Positions 1 through 12,900 of a stretch of DNA of 64,000 nucleotides are shown here, piece by piece; within the stretch, counting starts at the first letter, position 1, and each line of letters starts with the position of its first letter. The DNA comes from Zerene cesonia (Eukaryota; Arthropoda; Insecta; Lepidoptera; Pieridae). A program made the position numbers and the translations under genes. The notes beneath the pieces were generated by a model. It was not told where the DNA came from, did no database searches, and worked only from the letters and a program-made list of their open reading frames with translations. The DNA is taken from contig NC_052110.1 of assembly GCF_012273895.1 (NCBI RefSeq), forward strand, positions 5,704,001-5,768,000, in the 5' to 3' direction.

Positions 1-21
1 GAAACCGCGGGGCGCAGCTAG
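1..21 (+). mobile_element. Helitron-like element family A, 3' end cut by window edge
   Basis: GAAACCGCGGGGCGCAGCTAG followed by T, the standard 3' end of family A. Confidence 0.75.
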
Positions 22-470
22 TATATAGATAAAATACATAATGTCTCTAGTAGGTACGCAAGGTATAAACGAGAACTCGCCATAAAAAAATAAATAAGTG
101 GTATATTTTAGATAAAATACAACCGCGAATAGCGGTCACTATGCCTGCGCGATATTTTATTACCCATAAATCCTTTAATGACCCTTTCTATCTTTGAAAA
201 GCAGGAATTCAACATTAACTTATCGAAGTATAAAGGAATTTATTCCTTATTTCTTTAGGATGAGGATATAAATTCTAATACAAGAAGCCAGTCATTGGAA
301 ATGAACGGTTTACGCCGTAGGATGTTATAAAAATTTGCATTTGTTTAAGCGCATTAAGATGTGTTGTTTTATCTCCTACTTCATATGGAGCTCTTAATAC
401 TAGCAATATTCAAAGGTGCTTAGTATTTCGGGTTACGTTTATATTCTGTACCTATACCATATTAAAACTT

Positions 471-603
471 AGTATTTTCTATGTGTTTGATTTTACGCGA
501 GTATTACACATTTAAAATTGAAGACTTTTTAAGGGATTTTTAACGCGATTTATTTCTCGATGTATAAATCGCGTTTAAAATATCTTAAAAACTCTTTAAT
601 TTG
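471..603. mobile_element. Snapback retroposon, copy a, with 13-bp target duplication
   Basis: Begins AGTATTTTCTATGTGTTTG and ends ACTCTTTAATTTG. Its outer parts are inverted versions of one another (TTTTTAACGCGATTTAT against ATAAATCGCGTTTAAAA). It is flanked by the perfect direct repeat CATATTAAAACTT at 458-470 and 604-616. Confidence 0.85.
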
Positions 604-642
604 CATATTAAAACTTTTATGGAAAATCAGATTTATCAATAT

Positions 643-842
643 CGCGCCTTTTTGATACAGTGGTAACCTGAGAGTAGTACGGAGGAGTCCTGAGTTAGAT
701 TCCCGGTGGGGACTCACAGAAAAAAGGGTCTCGGTCTGGCAGGACACAGAAGCTGATCCTGCTTATCCATAAAGTAAATCGATCAGTGGAACAGATATAT
801 ATCATCTGCTCCATACTCCACTAGGGAATGCGGCACTTCACA
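643..842 (+). mobile_element. tRNA-derived SINE, family 1 (degenerate)
   Basis: Box A-like GATACAGTGGTAACCTGAG, box B-like AGTTAGATTCCCGGTGGGG, then the family body GTCTCGGTCTGGCAGGACAC. It matches the better copy at 49055 with many substitutions. Confidence 0.8.
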
Positions 843-2057
843 CGATACGGAATAAGCAAGCAGTGTTCCTATTGCGACTTATGCGACCTGTCATGAGCGG
901 CGAATTACACCCACCATCAAATGAGTCGCTCCATTGCTCCGTTTAAATATGAAAAAATCGGATTTTATCTTCGTGTATTGCATTGTTTTTTATAAAAGAG
1001 CGGGCAACCGAGCTAGTGGATCGAATTACGGTAAACGGCCTTCGTCTATTAATAAATTTAGGGGATAGATATCACTATGGTCTAATGCTTTGTTGTCCAG
1101 TGGGGGGGGGGCCTGAAAACCAGCGTTCCGACCCTATCGGCATAACATTTGCTAAGTGGCACCGCGCTTTACAACTGCTTATTGTGATGATGGTGATGAT
1201 TATGTGCAGAACCTAATAAAATTATTTTATTCTTTATCCTTAAATGAGTCGGGGCCTCTGCTAATGGGCACGAGATGAGAGGAATTATGACAGAAAGGAC
1301 TGGGACGGGTGTGAAAAAGAATACCGGCCTCGCATCGCATCAGCATTTACATGCTACTATTTCAAAGTCAATTACTTTTGAATCCATTTAATACGCCACG
1401 TAATGAATACGCATTCAAAGACTAGAGTATGTATGAAAGTAATTAGTAGGCGAATAACTGGCTGACTTGATTGGATCATTGAACTGCATCTGTCTATCAT
1501 GAACGTGCTTTGAGGAACTTTTAAATGTCACTACGTTTAGAATTTTGATTTAAAAACATTATACATATACATAATATTCCTCTATATTGCGTGATGTTTT
1601 ACATTAAAATTATAGCTAATGTAATATGGAGACTAATTGAGTTCTTTTTTTAGAAAACTAACTTCCCGGTCGCGACTTTGCCCGCGTTATCATAGGAAAT
1701 TCCCACAGGAATGATATGTTTCACCAGAGTAAAAAGTCGCCAGTTAGCCGCAATGACATAAAATAGGTAAATAGGTCTGTTACTGTTAATGTATACTTGG
1801 CAACTTTAGACTACGCAAACATTCCAATAAAAAATTAAAATAAAATAGACAAATATCGATCACGATGCGAGATTGGAAACCACGTGATTTCCAAACCATG
1901 GCAATGCCTAGCCTCTCGGCCACCGTCTCGACACCTCCGCAGTCGAATCTCTTATTTTCTTATAGTTTTATGTACCTATGGGACACCCCACAAAAATGCC
2001 CATTTATAAAGCATTTGAAAGCTATAGAACTGAAAATTGAACATTTATTTTACAAAC

Positions 2058-2216
2058 CTTTTGGCGACATTTCAATGCCAGGTCCGAGCCAGAAAACTCC
2101 TTGCCGATTGACAATCTCGTGCATGATGATAGCGAAAGAGTACACGTCTCCTTTCTGCGTGCCCTCTGGGGGAGGAGATGCAGTGCGAAGAAGTTCAGGG
2201 GAGGTCCAAAGGAGAC
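2058..2216 (-). CDS. Exon 13: kinase-homology domain C-lobe (aa 871-923), last exon in window
   Basis: Acceptor TTTTGTAG; split codon C|GT gives Arg, then LLWTSPELLRTASPPPEGTQ, KGDVYSFAIIMHEIVNRQGV and FWLGPGIEMSPK. The LLWT-PE-LR and KGDVYSF--I--EI motifs place this in the kinase APE/F-helix region. Donor GTTTGT, phase 1. About 450-500 more residues (rest of the domain, helix, cyclase catalytic domain) should follow left of the window; none of positions 1-2057 looks like them. Confidence 0.95.
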
Positions 2217-5200
2217 CTACAAAATGAAAATGGTTTTTAATTAACTTAAGTTTTATCCATTCGGAATTCATTAGGAGAGGAAGGGCTGCTCCCTTCTCTA
2301 TCTTTTTGTTTATCCAGGGAGTATTAATTATACAACATCACTTTGTTACGTATGCAGATGGAGGAAAATCACTACAAGCACAAAAACGATATCATAGGGG
2401 TGAAATTAAAACGGTCTATGAAATGATCAGCTCATGGCTCGAAGGTTTACTAAAAAACTAAAAAATGGAAATTTATACTATAACACAAAAGAAATATATA
2501 ATACAAAACACTGTATGCAGTGGTGGCTCAGTGGCGAGAACTTCGGACTTCAAAATCGATATGTCGGGGTTCGGGACCGGGCGAGCGTGCAGAAAATAAA
2601 TTGATTTTTCAATTTATCTGTATAACGTATAATATGTGGATAACATCACCACTGCTTAAAACGGTGAAGGAGAACATTGTGAAGAAACGGGCATGTTCAA
2701 GAATCAAAAGTTGGACGACATGTGACATCTGCCAACTCGCACTTGGCCAGCCTGGTGGATTATGGCCTGAACCCTCATAGGAGGACTGTGTCCCAGCAGT
2801 GGGAACATATATGGGCTGATGATTAGAAAAGAAATATGGTTAATTTTGGTGAGCTTATAAATACTTACGTGTCCAATAGCTGTGAGCTCTTGCGTCTTTT
2901 TCGGACACCCTCAAAGCGTTCAGGCCGAAATCTGTGATTTTCAAAACGAATCTAGAATCCACCACGCAGTTACTAGACTTCAGCGCTCCGTGAGATCTTA
3001 TATCTGTCCCGTGCAGATAATGCATGCCCTAAAATAAACACTTATTTTAATTGTATTAAAACAAAAACAAATGCGTATAATGTAGGAAAATGATGTTTGC
3101 TTGTTGTTTTGTTAGTCAAAAATCTATACTAATATAATTAAGCTGGGGGATTTATTTGTTTGTTTGCTTGAACATGCTATTCTCAGGAACTACAGAGCCG
3201 GTATGAATGAAATTTGGCACAGAGTTAGTTTCAGAGAAAGGACTTGGGAGAGTTTTTTATCTCGAAAACCTCCAGAATAGGACAGAATAGTTCAAGTTAT
3301 GCGTGTTTCAGATTGTATACTCTAAAAAACCAGCGACAAAAAAAAGTAGTTAAAATAAACTTTTTTACTCAAATAACCCCTATCGAACAGTGGAACTTTA
3401 TAGGCTAAACAATTAATACTAATTATTAGGGCACTAGGCTTAACAAAATTAAAAACCCGCCGTACGATACGTGCCAATAAAGAACGCAATTAAATTAAAC
3501 ATGCGAATTGGACTTTGCTCCCAAAATGCTAACAATGGATTACTTTGCTTACAGAATTGCGGAACGTATATCAAATGAAGTTATATCGTTCCAGCAATAC
3601 ATCTAAAACAAAAGGACAATTAATTTTGGAACAAAGACACGTAGAATCTGATACAAGTGACCTTAATATGAGAACGATGTATAATGCTCTCCTTTGATGT
3701 TATTTTTCTGACACACATTTTTCGTGAGCTGCTTTATTAGAGTTTGACCTTTCATTTCTCAATAGTTACTGATCGCACAGGTAGGAAGGATCGTTAGTAC
3801 AATAAGGAAACTACAAGAGCACACACACATCTAGGCAACGAATCAACGGTCCCGGCCGGCTCTGTCGGTACACAGGGCCGCACGCACACATACGTACATA
3901 TCATCGCTCAGAAATAAGAAAACGCAATTCACTAAAACACTATTGTCACTAATATACTATTCGGATAGTATTTTGCTCGAAATGCAATTGGGAAAAAAAA
4001 ATCTGAAAAATGTCCCTAGAATATTAGAAAGGTTTTTAGTCGTTTAAGTAAATATGTTTAGGTAACTTTGTGATCTTTTTCTATCGTCTCTTTTGTTAAT
4101 AGTTTTAACAAACTATGATATTAGCAGCTATAGTTATAGTTTTATTATTTTATTACAGTGAATGAAATGTACTTTTAGACATTATAACTTCTAGCTCAAG
4201 CCCTTGGAGTACTAACGGCTTGTTGCCTGAGGATAATGGCTTCAATATCCGACAATTTATTTTTCGCACCGCCTATTCAAATGGCACTACTATTCATGGT
4301 ACCTATTTAATGGTACCTATGCAAATGGTATGGTAGGCTATATAGATCCTCATATTAAATCCATATGCCAACAAAAGTAATTTACAAATAGATAAATAAA
4401 AAAAAATTGTTGTCTTTTACGATAAAGTGGTCGAAAATATTATTCTTAGCACAAACTTATATCCCCAATTTATTCTATCCACATATAAATTCGGGAATAT
4501 TATGTCACTAAAGGAGTTGTCAGAAGATAGGTCTTTAAAAATTAAAGAGAGTTTTACACCAAACTTTTTTTGATAAAATAAACTGCTAACGAGACGAGAT
4601 AAATCTAAAGTGAAAAAATGGCATAATACATCTTTTTAGAAAATGCACGCAGTACAGGATTCGACTAAAATTATCTACACATGCATGTAATAAAATCGTA
4701 GGGTGTACTTGGAACAAAATATATGAAAGAAACTTTATAAAGGGCTAAAACAAATATACAAACTATATAATTACTTTATATATAATTACTAGCTGATCCG
4801 GCAAACGCTGTTCTGCCTTACTCTTATCCTTTAGGGGTATAAAAAATAGATGTTGGCCGATTCTCACACATACCCAATATGCACACAAAATTTCATGAGA
4901 ATCGGTCCAGCCGTTTCAGAGGAGTTTGGCAACGAAAACTGTGACACAAGAATTTTATATATTAGATAATTAATTATTAGAATATTTGTCGATATATGTA
5001 AGTTTGTATGAGAGTTTATTCACGCTAATCGAAACGGTGTACGGAATTGTTATATCGTTTTCACTACTGTATTAAGCAAATCGTGAATAGTTCCAGAAAA
5101 TATTTAAAAATATTCCTTTAATGCCCCACAATAAAATGGAGAAGCGAACACTTGTACATAGCACGTATTTACCGCGAGCAAAACGAAATTAAACTTCCAA

Positions 5201-8200
5201 CATCGAGTAAAACGAAGGTACAATTTCCTATGATAAAACACTTTTTAAAAGTAGTCAAATATTTTTTTCTGTTTTGTAGGAAAAAAATATTTTATCTGTG
5301 GTACATATAAAACTATCACTAGCCTTCCACCAGCGGTTTTCCCCACGTAGTTTAACAAAATAATAGTTAACAAAAACAGCTGTTTAATGAAAACTAAACT
5401 AAATTAATTTTATCAAATTATTCAAAGTGTAAATGAAATCTGGCTGTTTAAAGTGAGTCAAAATCGCAAACAAAGAAGTCGGTTACAAACATACAAACAA
5501 GCAGACATACAAGTGAAGCCAATTAAAACCGTGTAGAAAATCTGAGGGTGTTTTTGGCATAGTTGCAGTTCTCATAGTATTTCCGGGATAAAAACTGTCC
5601 TATATTGCTCGGGTCACAAACTATCTTTGTACCAAATTTCATCCAAATTGATTCAGTGAAGTAGACACTTACAGAGTAATTTGCCGACATAACTCTGCCA
5701 CCTACTTCGCAAAGGACTACATTAAAAGTGTTTGAACGAAGTTATAATTCGTTCCATCTTCTTTATCATTCTATACTTCCTATACTACTAATATTATAAA
5801 GGCGAAAGTTTGTAAGGATGTATGTGTGTTTGTTGCTCTTTCACGCAAAAACACTGAACCGATTGCAATGAAATTTGGTACGTAGACAACTGGACAAGTG
5901 GAATAACATATAGGCAACTTTTTATCTCGATTTTCCTACGGGACACGGACTTACGCGGGTGAAACCGCGGGGCGCAGCTAGTAGGAACATAAATGAACAT
6001 CATCCTAATTTATAGTACCATGATAGAGTGGGACATGACCCACCTAACCCCACTATCCCATCCGGATTCCAAATACGATTTAAGCTTATACACATTTGCA
6101 ATTCTGACAATTTATGGAGGTCCAAGTGCTTTATGGTAAGGGATACAATAATCTTGTTAAACTATTTCTACGTATGAGTATCGTTTATCAAAACTAACTC
6201 GAATCAGAGCTTACAAATTGTGTGTATATTAGAATAAAATATAAACTTTTAGATAAATTACTGTCTATCTATAAGTTGAATATGTAGAAAACATATGTGC
6301 ATGTTTTGATTGGGCTATATATTGGATCAACATAAATATCGATTCGTTACAAATCACAGTTATTAAACTAAATACAAATGAATAAAGTTGAAAAAAAAAA
6401 AACTAAAAACACGCTTAAATGATAGAATCTTAAATGATATATAGAAAAAAAAATTAATCGTTCTAGTGTGTGTGTCTAGTTAAAGTGAAATTATTTTATC
6501 CTGATGATCGTAACAAGAGATGATAAACTCGTGAAATCATCGATCCCAGATCATTAAAAAGAGGTTGTAATTAATTCTGTCAAATCTAATCCGTGGATCA
6601 AAATTGACTCTTAAAGAGGTTAAATACTCATACAAACATATTATCATATAGTTGAAACAAATATGGGCTTGTTAATAAAGAACATAAGAAAAATCCCTCA
6701 CCCTCACAATATCGTGCATTAAACTGACTTTGAACATCCAATCGAGTTTAATCGTATCATTTTCCAGGATATCTTGCAAGGAACCTTTAGGGCAGTATTC
6801 AGTAAGTATACAACAATGCGGTGGATCCACGCACGCCCCGAAAAATCTTGCTAAATGGTCGTGTTCCAGATCTTTCATCTTTTTCAGCTCCAGTAGTAAG
6901 GGCCGGGTGAGGTCTATACGCTGTTTATCAACTTTCTTGATAGCAACCCGGCAGCCTTTATAGAATGCGCATGGAGCGTATATTTGTCGGTCGCCAGCGA
7001 GAGATATAGCTTCGTCCGAGTAAGCGGTCTAGAAAAAATAAACATTATATATGGAAAATTCACGTTTTGCTATGGGGGATGGTCGCGTGATGATAAACCA
7101 TGACCGCTAGTATCACCGCCCGTGAACATTTGAAGAGGTGGTCTGCAAATCTTATTAATCGATTCTATTCATTTATACGACGGAGATATAACGGATTTAA
7201 TATAAATGTATAGGTGTCCGATGGTACAGAATGATATCTTTATGTGTTAGAAGGGGCGATGAAACTGGTGGTGCCTCTGAAATTGTCGTAGGTATACACC
7301 ATAAATTCAGTTTTCAACCTCTTGAAAGCAACTCACATAAATAACAATCGTTGATATAGACTATTATATAACTTATTGAATATGTCAACACACCAACTCA
7401 CCCCAGAGCTATACCTTCGAATGAGAGAGTGCAAGCTACCCCTGAGCCTCCCTCCGGGTATCAGCACGTCGCTCCAGCTCACGCGCCACGTCATCATGGC
7501 TATTTCTGCCTCTAATTTATAGTGTCTGAAAATAAAAATGTGTTTAGAAAAGAACTAAAGTACTTACGTCCACTATATTATAATATCATATTTTATAGCT
7601 TAGGTATTGTTCAGAGCAGTTTATTGGGTGTCCAGTGTGAGGATAAAATGAGCCTTTGACATAATATGGTTTTATTCTTTCAAACTTGTGTTAGAAGTTT
7701 GACGTCGATGTTTGTGTGTTTGGTGACTGTGGTATCATGTTCTGTGGTATGTATCTTCTTCTCAAACGGATGGACCGATTTTGATGCGATTTTTATTCAT
7801 TTGAATACCATCTAGCGGTGGTTCTTATTGATATTTCGTTTAATAAGATCCGGCCAAACATTGCGGACACAATGAAATATCGGATTAAAATTTGTTTTCA
7901 CAGCTCCCTCCTTACAGTTACGTATAAAGGGGGTTGACTAGTAAAATACTATCAAATATCATAATCAGATGGTCGACAGCGCCAAGTGAGATCAGGGGTT
8001 ATTCATTTTTAATTCATTTTCATTTTCATATTTTATAAGGCCAGTAAACAGCCAGCAACCCCGCAGGCTCTAAGTAATCACGAGCAAACGTTATATGATT
8101 CATAGTGGAAATTCTTAGAAAATGCAGTATCACTTGTATACACGAGGATGTAAATAACATCGAATTCCATAAACGCAAAATACATACAGTTAACATACAT

Positions 8201-9936
8201 TATACAAATAATGCCACTGTTAGCGATACTGTATGCAATTTATAGCTCAATCGACGTCTTTATGCTATGCAAAATTGAATCATAATTGCTTGTTAGAATT
8301 TACGATTTAATTTATTAGACATTAATGTTAACTGTGATTGTATATCATATATACTAGGTTTCCTAGCCTTCGCTAGCGTCTAAAAAGTAAAGTCTGTCTA
8401 TAGCCTTCTATCTTCAGACACGATAAGCATGCCATGCTGTGTTGCTACGTGAGAGAAGGATAAACAATAAAATCCACATTTGCTTTAATATTAATTACGA
8501 GCTGCAGCCTGTGGAACGANNNNNNNNNNNNNNNNNNNNNNNNNNNNNNNNNNNNNNNNNNNNNNNNNNNNNNNNNNNNNNNNNNNNNNNNNNNNNNNNN
8601 NNNNNNNNNNNNNNNNNNNNNNNNNNNNNNNNNNNNNNNNNNNNNNNNNNNNNNNNNNNNNNNNNNNNNNNNNNNNNNNNNNNNNNNNNNNNNNNNNNNN
8701 NNNNNNNNNNNNNNNNNNNNNNNNNNNNNNNNNNNNNNNNNNNNNNNNNNNNNNNNNNNNNNNNNNNNNNNNNNNNNNNNNNNNNNNNNNNNNNNNNNNN
8801 NNNNNNNNNNNNNNNNNNNNNNNNNNNNNNNNNNNNNNNNNNNNNNNNNNNNNNNNNNNNNNNNNNNNNNNNNNNNNNNNNNNNNNNNNNNNNNNNNNNN
8901 NNNNNNNNNNNNNNNNNNNNNNNNNNNNNNNNNNNNNNNNNNNNNNNNNNNNNNNNNNNNNNNNNNNNNNNNNNNNNNNNNNNNNNNNNNNNNNNNNNNN
9001 NNNNNNNNNNNNNNNNNNNNNNNNNNNNNNNNNNNNNNNNNNNNNNNNNNNNNNNNNNNNNNNNNNNNNNNNNNNNNNNNNNNNNNNNNNNNNNNNNNNN
9101 NNNNNNNNNNNNNNNNNNNNNNNNNNNNNNNNNNNNNNNNNNNNNNNNNNNNNNNNNNNNNNNNNNNNNNNNNNNNNNNNNNNNNNNNNNNNNNNNNNNN
9201 NNNNNNNNNNNNNNNNNNNNNNNNNNNNNNNNNNNNNNNNNNNNNNNNNNNNNNNNNNNNNNNNNNNNNNNNNNNNNNNNNNNNNNNNNNNNNNNNNNNN
9301 NNNNNNNNNNNNNNNNNNNNNNNNNNNNNNNNNNNNNNNNNNNNNNNNNNNNNNNNNNNNNNNNNNNNNNNNNNNNNNNNNNNNNNNNNNNNNNNNNNNN
9401 NNNNNNNNNNNNNNNNNNNNNNNNNNNNNNNNNNNNNNNNNNNNNNNNNNNNNNNNNNNNNNNNNNNNNNNNNNNNNNNNNNNNNNNNNNNNNNNNNNNN
9501 NNNNNNNNNNNNNNNNNNNTGCTACGTGAGAGAAGGATAAACAATAAAATCCACATTTGCTTTAATATTAATTACGAGCTGCAGCCTGTGGAACGATGAT
9601 CATTATTTTTCAGATTTAAAAATTTCACTGTTAGGTAGCCCATTTATTGATGAAGGCTTTACGCTATATTATATCGGGTACTACGTGGATAAAACGGGGT
9701 AAGGCTATTTCTTGAATAAGGCTCCAACATCTGTCCCACTGACAGAACGTATGTTCTTACAGTGTTAAACATTAATCTATATTATGCAAAGATGACGCCG
9801 GCAGGCAAGCAGATGAATTAAAAAAATAAAATAGAATTTATTTGAAACAAAACTAACGTTTAGACTAAACGTCTTTAGTTAAACTTATGAACTTAAATCT
9901 TTTTTTTTATATGCCAGACAAAAAAAGGTAAAAAAG

Positions 9937-9967
<31 letters not shown>

Positions 9968-12900
9968 AGTGTAGTATAAGTTGTATATTTACAGTTAATA
10001 TTTATGTTTATATGAGTGTATAGTTCAGGAGATTCACAGAGTCGTCCCATCAAAGCGGGAAAATAATTTTTTACAACTTAATTTTCAGTATAACACATAA
10101 TTATTAAGTGTAAGTGAATTTAATTTTTTGTTAGAGATGATATAGAAAGATGCTATATAAGTAATTTGTATACATAAACGTACATAAATAATTTCATAAC
10201 TTCTTCCTTTTTAAACCTCAAATTCTACGATAACATAACGCAATGTAATATTTATATATCGCTTTTCAAAGTAAGTTTAGAAGCTACTTTTAACTTTTAT
10301 TAAAGCGAAATAAGAAGAAAAGCGCTTGAACAATATACAGCCTTGCAGATGTCAAACCTATTGATTGTGACGAAGAAAATAAAATCTGTTCCATTTTTAG
10401 TATCGTTAAAAGGGAGTCCTTTATTTAGAAGCTGTTAGATACGAAGAATTAAACGGATTTATTTTACGAGGTTCCTGAAATATCCATTTGGAATCCTATT
10501 TTCTTATAAAAACATGTAATGCCATTTTAAAAGAGTATTGATGAATTATTTCTATTTTCTGATAAAAGACACAATCCATTCATCGTACAAACATGTTTTA
10601 AATCTTTTTCTTATAAAATTTTGTGTCGATTTAATACTTATATAATACAATGAATAGAATGATTTTACAGTTAGTTAGAATTAAAAATTTCATGCAGCAA
10701 AGGCAGCCAGGTGAAGTTTAAACCTAAAAGTTAAATAGAGAAGATAGCAACGTCTTTAGTTATTTAGTTAGGTCGTTGAGATAAATAAATTGTTCCTTAT
10801 ATAACGAGCTGGAAATTTGAGAACTATTAGAACCTGTACGGTGTTAGTCACGGTAGGGTGTCTGTTAATTAATAATAGACATTTACATAAGGTACTAAGT
10901 AGATTTTAAGGTACACTTCGATATTTTAGAATCAATCTATTCGTCAATATATTAGAAATCCTCTCGTCCCGGCTTCGCCCGGATATCAAGATTCCTGTTT
11001 TATGCCAAGGGATCATTTAATCGGGATAAAAAGTATTACTTATCATCTAAGTCAGTTCATACCGTATACCAAACATCATCATACGCAGAAATTATTTTGG
11101 ATATTTTTCACATTTCAGCTTTGTAAAAATATGATACAAGAATATTTCAATACTGGATATTTATAAAATATAGCATATCATAAATAAAGCCATGATCAAT
11201 TTAAATATTGTAAATGCATGCATATAGTATGATATAATATACGCTCATTTGTTTAGATTTTCTATCAAATCAAATCAAATCAATCACTAATATTTATTGA
11301 ATTATACATAACATTCAATATAGCAATGCTGCATTGCAGAGTTATTATTGAAATTAACACTACGAAAAACTCGTACACAAGCAAAACATAAATGTAAATC
11401 TGTTTCATACATTTCTGTTTAAATTTAAAATGGGACGCATTAGTCGACTGTACAATATTTCAGGAAACAATAAATCAAGACGGTAAATATAATTTGTGCG
11501 AACGGAATTTTATTCCTTTGTTTTAATAAAGTTTTGTAAGAAAATAACGTATTTGTAATAATGGTAGCAAATAAAGTTAAGGGAATTGCTAACAAGACCT
11601 CGAAGGTTTTAACGTTTGGGTGCATTTAAAGATTGTAGACGATATAAAAATTAATTATTATAAATGCGTAAGCGTGTATCTATTTTGTTTGTTTGACTTT
11701 CTTTCGCGTTGCAACGAATTAATTTTATACGATTTTATAGTCTTGAGATAGATATAAACTACTCTATCCGTACAATTCCCATGGGAATGAGATATTTCAT
11801 GGCGGTAAAAATCACCCCCACACATTTTATGATAATCATATTATCATAAAATCACTCCGTTGCAACGTGAAAGAAAAGCAAATAAACAAAGTTAGTAAGA
11901 AAGTTGCCTTGTGAACATGGCTCTCTAATAGTAATTTTTTTTTATATCAATCGAAGCAAACATTTACATATATAATTTTCTGTTTATAAGTACAAAGAAC
12001 GATAGCTCATGAAATTCGTTACATTGTTTCAACGAATATAATATGACGTCGACAACAACGCGCATGCGCATTCTGTATTAATTCTCTTCAAATACGATGT
12101 AAATAAACAAACATTTGATGATGAATAACACTCATAAACAGCTGTTTGTACTTACCTATAAATAAACATAGAGAGTATTGCCAAGATTACGACCACAGAG
12201 CTTAGTACGATAGACAGGATGGCATATACGGGCAGCGCTGAAATAAAATAAATAAATTATGTATGTTAATAAAAATAAATAAAATAATCAATACATATCA
12301 TCATCAGCCCACATGTATTTATTCTCAATGCTGGGACACGGGTCCCCTATGAGAATTCAGACCACAATCCACAACGTTGGCCAAGTGCGGGTTGGTAGAT
12401 GTCGCATATCGTCGAAGTTTGTGAATCTTGGACCGCCACTTGGCCGGTCTCCTCACGATGTCTTTTATTACTGTTTTGAACAATGGTGATGCTATCCAAT
12501 GCGCAGATAAGTTGAAACATCAATCTATTTCCTGCACGTTCACCTGGTCTCGAACCCCCGATTTAGCGATTTGAAGTCCGAGGTCCGCCCCACCACTGCC
12601 TTATCCATCCATATCTGTTAACTATATGTAGCACAAGATTCACGCGTGAAACATACAGACAATCAGACATCCCGTCAATATCGACTGATGAAAGAATTTT
12701 TTGTAATTGGTTTATTTAGAACATAGTATTTTCTTGTGTTTGATTTTACGCGAGTATTATACATTTAGAAATTAAAAACTTTTTAACGGATTTTAAACGC
12801 GACTTATTCATTATATTATTAACCCGACGTTTCGATCACTTTACAGCGAGCGTGGTCACGGGAAGACTGAATCGCTTTTAAATCCGTTAAAAAGTTTTTA

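Larger units (their letters stand above)
1..2057. other. Partial intron 13 of the cyclase gene
   Basis: No coding exon was recognised on either strand. It holds the end of a Helitron-like element (1-21), a snapback retroposon (471-603), a degenerate tRNA-SINE (643-842), a scrap of another SINE near 985-1170 and an unexplained GC-rich patch (1862-1955). The following exon of the cyclase must lie left of position 1. Confidence 0.7.
3029..6701. other. Intron 11
   Basis: AT-rich with mobile-element scraps near 3130-3260, 4787-4968 and 5520-5705, a GC-rich repeat at 3848-3940 and one complete Helitron-like element (5784-5981). No exon or RNA gene seen. Confidence 0.8.
7526..12155. other. Intron 9
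   Basis: Contains a 1000-N assembly gap with identical flanks, a Helitron-family scrap near 9625-9690, a GT microsatellite and long AT-rich stretches (9700-12100) in which I see no gene. Confidence 0.8.

Noticed and set aside
471..603. Snapback copies as ordinary DNA MITEs
   Set aside because: The 13-14-bp target duplications and single-unit copies fit retroposition better than a transposase-moved MITE.
1865..2227. 120-codon plus-strand ORF
   Set aside because: Its right half is the antisense shadow of cyclase exon 13; nothing supports plus-strand coding.
6730..6963. 77-codon plus-strand ORF opposite exon 11
   Set aside because: Antisense shadow of the kinase-homology exon.
8439..9599. Long ORFs running through the N gap on both strands (also 55327-56406)
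   Set aside because: They exist only because Ns were translated as X; the real flanking sequence is short and non-coding.
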